From positions 1 through 9,605 of the forward strand of contig CAKZQX010000571.1 of NCBI GenBank assembly GCA_937141995.1: DNA of 9,605 nucleotides, in the 5' to 3' direction. Position 1 is the first letter of the stretch, and each line of letters begins with the position of its first letter. This document shows, one piece after another, positions 6,397 through 9,605 of this stretch. The stretch is from an uncultured Chloroflexaceae bacterium (GTDB taxonomy: Bacteria; Chloroflexota; Chloroflexia; Chloroflexales; Chloroflexaceae). A program made the position numbers and the translations under genes. Under the pieces are notes generated by a model. The model worked only from the letters and a program-made list of their open reading frames with translations. It did not search any database and had not been told where the DNA came from.

Positions 6397-6497
6397 AATC
6401 CCGCGATGTCCTGATGAACGTTAAACTGTTCATCAGGTGGCACGACGACAAATGTAGGGTTGCTATATCATTCAGGAAGATATGTGATATTGCAACT

Positions 6498-6526
6498 ATT
6501 GTACCGAAGAGAATAACCTGTGTCAA
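6498..6526 (-). promoter_or_regulatory. Near-consensus sigma-70 promoter reading leftward
   Basis: On the minus strand: -35 TTGACA (6526-6521, perfect), 17-bp spacer, -10 TACAAT (6503-6498, 5 of 6). An 11-bp inverted repeat (6459-6469 with 6486-6496, one mismatch) overlaps the predicted start and could be an operator. Confidence 0.65.
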
Positions 6527-6755
6527 TAAGAACAATTTTGGAAATGCTCCCCGTAAACAATTTGTCATCCCCGCGCAGCGTGCAATGGTTATCATTCACC
6601 TATAATACCGCTACCATTTGGAATCGCTGGAAACCGTTGTAGTATAAGCACCATCATGGTGACATAGCGCAAGCTGAGACAATCAGGTGACCCGGTTTGT
6701 TGTCTGGTCATGTTGCACCATGCTGTGTGGAGCCATTAACACTGGGGCAAACCCC

Positions 6756-6764
6756 AAGGAGGAG
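6756..6764 (+). promoter_or_regulatory. Shine-Dalgarno fixing the glycosidase start
   Basis: AAGGAGGAG lies just before ATG 6768 (GGAGG to ATG spacing 5 bp). An open frame extends further upstream to 6687 but has no such site and would bury the signal peptide. Confidence 0.88.
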
Positions 6765-6767
6765 CGT

Positions 6768-8750
6768 ATGCGCTATCGTGTTTTGTTCCCCGTCATGCTG
6801 TTGTTCGGCATCCTGGTGGCAGGTCCGGCGGTTCGTTCGGTAGCGGCGGACGAGCTGTGTTTTCCTGACCAACCCGGTATAACCGCTTGCCTGGAAGACT
6901 CATTTGCGCGTTACTGGGAGGTGAATGGGGGTCTGCCGGTGCTGGGGTATCCTATCACCGACACTCAACCTATGCCGCAACCCGATCAACCGGGTGATAT
7001 CATGATCCAGTGGACGGAACGGGCGCGCCTGGAAGCTCACCCACAGAATGCTGCACCCTATGATATCCTTCTTGGTCGGTTGGGGGAGGAACGGCTGGCC
7101 CAGTTGGGGCGCGTTCCGGCGCAAGAAGGGCGTGAGTCCGGGCCGCAGTCCGACTGTCTCTGGTTTGAAGAAACAGGACATAACGTTTGTGATCAGGTTC
7201 CCGGTCAGGGGTTCAAAACCTACTGGGAGTCACATGGCCTGAATGTTGCCGGATTGGATGCCTATAACCGCTCACTGCAGCTCTTTGGCCTGCCGCTCAC
7301 GGCGATACAGATGGAAACCAATGCTGATGGCGCGACGGTTATGACGCAGTGGTTCGAGCGTGCTCGGTTTGAGTGGCACCCCGATAACCCTGATGACTTC
7401 AAAGTACTGCTGGGCCTGCTGGGAAGCGAAGTGCATGGTAGACCGGAGAATAGTCCGGGTGGTATTTCACAACCAGCGGCAGATCCCTCCGTTTTTGGGG
7501 TGCAAATTAATCGTGGAAAAGTTGCCGCTACTGCTTCTCGTCTGCGTGAGGCCAATATCTCCTGGGTGCGCTATGGAAATATCTCCTGGGCAGAAGTTGA
7601 AGCGACGCCCGGCGTGCGGGACTGGTCGCGTCTGGAGGGGGTTGAGGCGGAGTTGCGCGCCATAATTGCGGCGGGAGGAACGCCGGTTGTTATTATCTAT
7701 GGCACACCGGATTGGGCACAAAAGGTTCCTGGAGCCGGGTGTGGGCCAATCCATCCCGATGCGCTCGATAACTTTGCCGGCTTCATGTCCGAACTGGTGT
7801 CGCGCTACAGTGGCCCACCATACAATGTACGCTATTGGGAACTGGGCAATGAGCCGGATGTCGATCCATCGCTGGTGTCCGGCGATTCTCCCTTCGGATG
7901 CTGGGGTGACGAGAATGATCCCTACTATGGTGGGGGCTACTATGCCGAGATGTTAAAACAGGTCTATCCGGCAATCAAACAGGCCAATCCGGCGGCCCAG
8001 GTGGTGACAGGCGGGGTGCTCCTGAATTGTGATCCGGACAATCCTCCATCCGGCAAAGATTGTAAGCCGGCACGTTTCGTAGAGGGCATTCTTCAGAATG
8101 GTGGTGGTGAGGCATTTGATATCCTGGCCTACCATGCATACACCTACTGGGGAGCGGCAGATCAGGATTGGGACCGTGCTCACCCGGCGTGGCAGCAGCG
8201 TGGCGGCCTCTTGCTGGGGAAACTGGACTTCTTGCGCTCGGTGCTAAGTCAGTATGGTGTTGATAAACCCATCTTCATGAACGAAGGTGGTCTGTTGTGC
8301 TACCCCAGTGGTACGGCATGCGTTGAGACTGATCCGGGTTTTTATAATGATCAGGCTAACTATGCCGTCCGGCTCTATACGCGCGCATGGGCCAACAACC
8401 TGATGGGCGTAGCCTGGTACACCTTGAACGGTCCTGGATGGCGCGAGGGTGGCCTGCTGGATGCGGCCCAGGCTCCCCGGCCGGCGTACCAGACTGTGCA
8501 GTTTATGGCGCAGTTGTTAGCAGGTGCCGACTATAGCGGGCCTCTTTCCAATGGTGCTCTGGAAGGATATGCTTTCCAAAAAGATGGCACAGCCTATCAT
8601 GTCTACTGGACCAATGATAGTGCAACCGTTGAGCTACCGCTACCACCCGACACCCGGGCGGCCTACAGCTACCTTGGGCAGCCGGTACCACTTCCTGATG
8701 GCACTCTGACGGTTGGCTTTGAGCCGGTCTTTCTCGAAATTGGTCCGTGA
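6768..8750 (+). CDS. Secreted clan GH-A-like glycoside hydrolase with two N-terminal modules
   Basis: 660 residues. Residues 1-27 are a signal peptide (MRYR, hydrophobic LFPVMLLFGILVAGP, cut near AVRSVAA). Two related modules follow, at about 31-114 and 130-222. Each starts with a Cys pair (C31/C41, C130/C141) and has F-x-x-YW, a Gly-Leu-Pro or Gly-Tyr-Pro turn, QW-ERAR-E-HP and LLG-LG. From about 240 a TIM-barrel glycosidase follows: YWELGNEPD gives acid/base Glu362 after strand 4, and PIFMNEGG gives nucleophile Glu506 on strand 7, the clan GH-A pattern seen in GH5, GH39 and relatives. Six more Cys (325, 378, 421, 432, 511, 518) suit an exported protein. The last 80 residues look like a small beta-domain. 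Substrate and GH family cannot be assigned by eye. No membrane anchor or sortase signal, so it is presumably released or held by its modules. Confidence 0.85.
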   Translation: MRYRVLFPVMLLFGILVAGPAVRSVAADELCFPDQPGITACLEDSFARYWEVNGGLPVLGYPITDTQPMPQPDQPGDIMIQWTERARLEAHPQNAAPYDILLGRLGEERLAQLGRVPAQEGRESGPQSDCLWFEETGHNVCDQVPGQGFKTYWESHGLNVAGLDAYNRSLQLFGLPLTAIQMETNADGATVMTQWFERARFEWHPDNPDDFKVLLGLLGSEVHGRPENSPGGISQPAADPSVFGVQINRGKVAATASRLREANISWVRYGNISWAEVEATPGVRDWSRLEGVEAELRAIIAAGGTPVVIIYGTPDWAQKVPGAGCGPIHPDALDNFAGFMSELVSRYSGPPYNVRYWELGNEPDVDPSLVSGDSPFGCWGDENDPYYGGGYYAEMLKQVYPAIKQANPAAQVVTGGVLLNCDPDNPPSGKDCKPARFVEGILQNGGGEAFDILAYHAYTYWGAADQDWDRAHPAWQQRGGLLLGKLDFLRSVLSQYGVDKPIFMNEGGLLCYPSGTACVETDPGFYNDQANYAVRLYTRAWANNLMGVAWYTLNGPGWREGGLLDAAQAPRPAYQTVQFMAQLLAGADYSGPLSNGALEGYAFQKDGTAYHVYWTNDSATVELPLPPDTRAAYSYLGQPVPLPDGTLTVGFEPVFLEIGP

Positions 8751-8785
8751 ATCGTTGCCCTTTCCCTGGTTATCCATCCGGTTCC

Positions 8786-8812
8786 GTAGGGCGACCTATA
8801 GGGTCGTCCTAC
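8786..8812. repeat. Strong hairpin after the glycosidase gene
   Basis: GTAGGGCGACC (8786-8796) pairs with GGTCGTCCTAC (8802-8812), 11 bp with one G-T pair and a 5-nt loop. There is no T-tract. It resembles the GTAGGG-CGACC type of dispersed palindrome found between genes in many bacteria (from memory). Confidence 0.65.
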
Positions 8813-8868
8813 TCCGCATATTTACGCGACGTACATGCTGAGCCTTCAACCAGGACTTTTGACCAGGT

Positions 8869-8911
8869 AAAAGCAATATCGCCTGCGGTCACATGGTGCT
8901 TTTTTGTTATT
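8869..8911. terminator. Possible bidirectional terminator between convergent genes
   Basis: AAAAGCA (8869-8875) pairs with TGCTTTT (8897-8903) over a 21-nt loop; the plus strand continues T-rich (8900-8905 is T6, then GTTATTTT). It lies between the glycosidase stop and the end of the convergent gene. The 7-bp AT-rich stem is weak. The rest of 8813-9014 shows nothing else. Confidence 0.4.
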
Positions 8912-9014
8912 TTTGGAATAGTGGGAAGTCCTACCATTTGACGGTTATTAGGACGTAATTCTTGTACTGCCGGCTATGCCGGATCGGGCGGTGCATGGAT
9001 TGTGAGCCACCCTT

Positions 9015-9449
9015 TCATGCTCCAGATAAATGATCGCCGGCCCGGTCGCCGCCCCAGCGCGCCACAATTTCATCGTCGAAATGATCCGCCGTATCCACCA
9101 CTGGTGCCAGGCACAGCGTCAGTTCGTGGGCTGAGTCGCAGGTCGAAGCGGGAATGGTGTGGAAAAAGACAATCTCATTATTGGCTGTAATACCGAACAT
9201 CCCCAGCGGCAGTGTTGTGTTTTGATGTAGCAGAAAGGTGAGCAGATCCGGCTGGAGTGGCGTATTGCGGGTGACATAGCCGCGCAGGATGATCAGACTA
9301 TCGTCTTGCGGGCCGGTTGCCATATCCCATGTATATGGATGGACGACTACCTCTACCCGTGTCGATCCATAGGTCAGGACAAAGCGCGGACGATTGTTGT
9401 CTGTCTTGAGTGTACCATGCCCCTCGGCCTGGATAACGATCTGATGCAT
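9015..9449 (-). CDS. YbjN-like (type III chaperone-fold) domain protein
   Basis: 144 residues. The pattern matches YbjN/CesT-like proteins: an N-terminal beta-meander (PRFVLTYGSTRVEVVVHPY), a charged strand (DSLIILRGYVT), LLTFLLHQNTTLPLGMFGI (69-87, the LL..LL..N...LG.FGI signature), a strand NEIVFFHTIP, then helix ELTLCLAPVVDTADHFDDEIVARWGG (109-134). YbjN proteins are small cytoplasmic proteins of poorly known function; in E. coli YbjN affects motility and stress phenotypes. ATG 9449 has AGGTGAG with a 7-bp spacer. The codon before this ATG is an in-frame TGA ending a 17-codon frame with a better ribosome-binding site (9503-9450), so the protein may be a shortened form or be translated by coupling. 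Confidence 0.7.
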   Translation of the reverse strand: MHQIVIQAEGHGTLKTDNNRPRFVLTYGSTRVEVVVHPYTWDMATGPQDDSLIILRGYVTRNTPLQPDLLTFLLHQNTTLPLGMFGITANNEIVFFHTIPASTCDSAHELTLCLAPVVDTADHFDDEIVARWGGDRAGDHLSGA

Positions 9450-9503
9450 TCACCGGCTCACCTGCGGATAATTGTCTTGCTGTGTACGCGTGTCAAACTG
9501 CAT
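9450..9503 (-). CDS. 17-codon leader reading frame abutting the YbjN-like gene
   Basis: ATG 9503, preceded by a perfect Shine-Dalgarno AGGAGGG (9512-9518, spacer 8 bp), reads MQFDTRTQQDNYPQVSR and then TGA. The next triplet, in the same frame, is the ATG of the YbjN-like protein. It is either a real leader peptide driving translational coupling, or the original N-terminus of that protein cut off by a nonsense change. No conserved leader type is recognised. Confidence 0.5.
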   Translation of the reverse strand: MQFDTRTQQDNYPQVSR

Positions 9504-9511
9504 ACCGTATT

Positions 9512-9518
9512 CCCTCCT
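9512..9518 (-). promoter_or_regulatory. Strong Shine-Dalgarno of the leader reading frame
   Basis: AGGAGGG on the minus strand, 8 bp before ATG 9503. It is the best ribosome-binding site in this neighbourhood, better than the AGGTGAG before ATG 9449. I saw no convincing promoter between here and the right edge. Confidence 0.75.
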
Positions 9519-9605
9519 GTGTGTTGGTGATGTGCTGGTATTGCAAATGGTGCTCTGACCGGTTCTACGATGTCAGGTATGGACTGGTCGCTGCCGATTC
9601 TATCC

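Larger units (their letters stand above)
6287..6491 (-). ncRNA. Candidate structured RNA, or 5' leader of the membrane-protein gene
   Basis: A near-consensus minus-strand promoter predicts a start near 6491 and a terminator-like hairpin plus T5 predicts an end near 6287, about 205 nt. Inside are a perfect 10-bp hairpin (6410-6419 with 6428-6437, CCTGATGAAC, 8-nt loop) and a long inverted repeat of about 19-20 bp (6314-6332 with 6377-6396, GGAGTCCCGG arms). No reading frame inside looks like a protein. If the terminator is leaky, the same transcript would be a roughly 400-nt leader of the gene at 6087. The long repeat also looks like a dispersed intergenic repeat, so a MITE-like element is the main alternative. 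Confidence 0.4.
6124..6755. other. Non-coding, partly AT-rich region upstream of the glycosidase gene
   Basis: About 630 bp without a credible protein gene. It contains the minus-strand promoter, inverted repeats and terminator-like hairpin described separately. Toward the glycosidase there are two weak plus-strand promoter candidates: TATAAT at 6601-6606 without a clear -35, and TTGGAA (6618-6623) with TATAAG (6643-6648) at a long 19-bp spacing. Confidence 0.5.

Noticed and set aside
6120..6443. 107-codon minus-strand frame
   Set aside because: It starts at GTG without a ribosome-binding site and is built mainly from the long inverted repeat; its protein has no recognisable pattern.
6687..6767. 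Upstream extension of the glycosidase frame
   Set aside because: It would place 27 residues before an obvious signal peptide and ignore the AAGGAGGAG site before ATG 6768.

Overview
The window looks like chromosomal DNA from a filamentous anoxygenic phototroph-type Chloroflexota (Chloroflexus/Roseiflexus relatives). This is inferred from gene content: moderately high GC, an Uma2-family protein, a long-form dihydropteroate-synthase-like protein, a YbjN-like protein, and a secreted glycosidase with N-terminal modules of a kind I associate with this phylum. The genus is not proven. There is no integrase, transposase, CRISPR array or phage gene.

Layout. 1-563 (+) is the 3' end of an S1-domain RNA-binding protein with a long acidic tail, closed by an intrinsic terminator. 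564-1360 is non-coding and holds a degenerate copy of an intergenic repeat. 1361-2719 (+) is UDP-glucose 6-dehydrogenase, starting at TTG behind a perfect Shine-Dalgarno. 2720-3445 is non-coding and holds a cluster of related palindromic repeats with three strong hairpins, then a well-formed promoter for tRNA-Val(CAC) at 3446-3522. 3786-4310 (+) is an Uma2-family PD-(D/E)XK protein. 4367-5617 (-) is a dihydropteroate-synthase-like protein whose pterin-site residues have largely been replaced. 5809-6087 (-) is a small single-pass membrane protein. 6124-6767 is non-coding but holds a minus-strand promoter (TTGACA, 17 bp, TACAAT), several inverted repeats and a terminator-like hairpin, so it could encode an RNA of about 205 nt. 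6768-8750 (+) is a secreted clan GH-A-like glycosidase with two N-terminal modules. 9015-9449 (-) is a YbjN-like protein, preceded in the same frame by a 17-codon reading frame that has the stronger ribosome-binding site and ends in TGA directly abutting the main ATG.

The genes do not form one pathway. UDP-glucose dehydrogenase supplies UDP-glucuronate for surface polysaccharide and the secreted glycosidase acts on extracytoplasmic glycans, but they are far apart and not obviously co-regulated. The items most worth a second look are the covarying hairpin repeats on both sides of ugd, the candidate minus-strand RNA at 6287-6491, the DHPS-like protein without its expected active site, and the in-frame leader/stop arrangement at 9450-9503.
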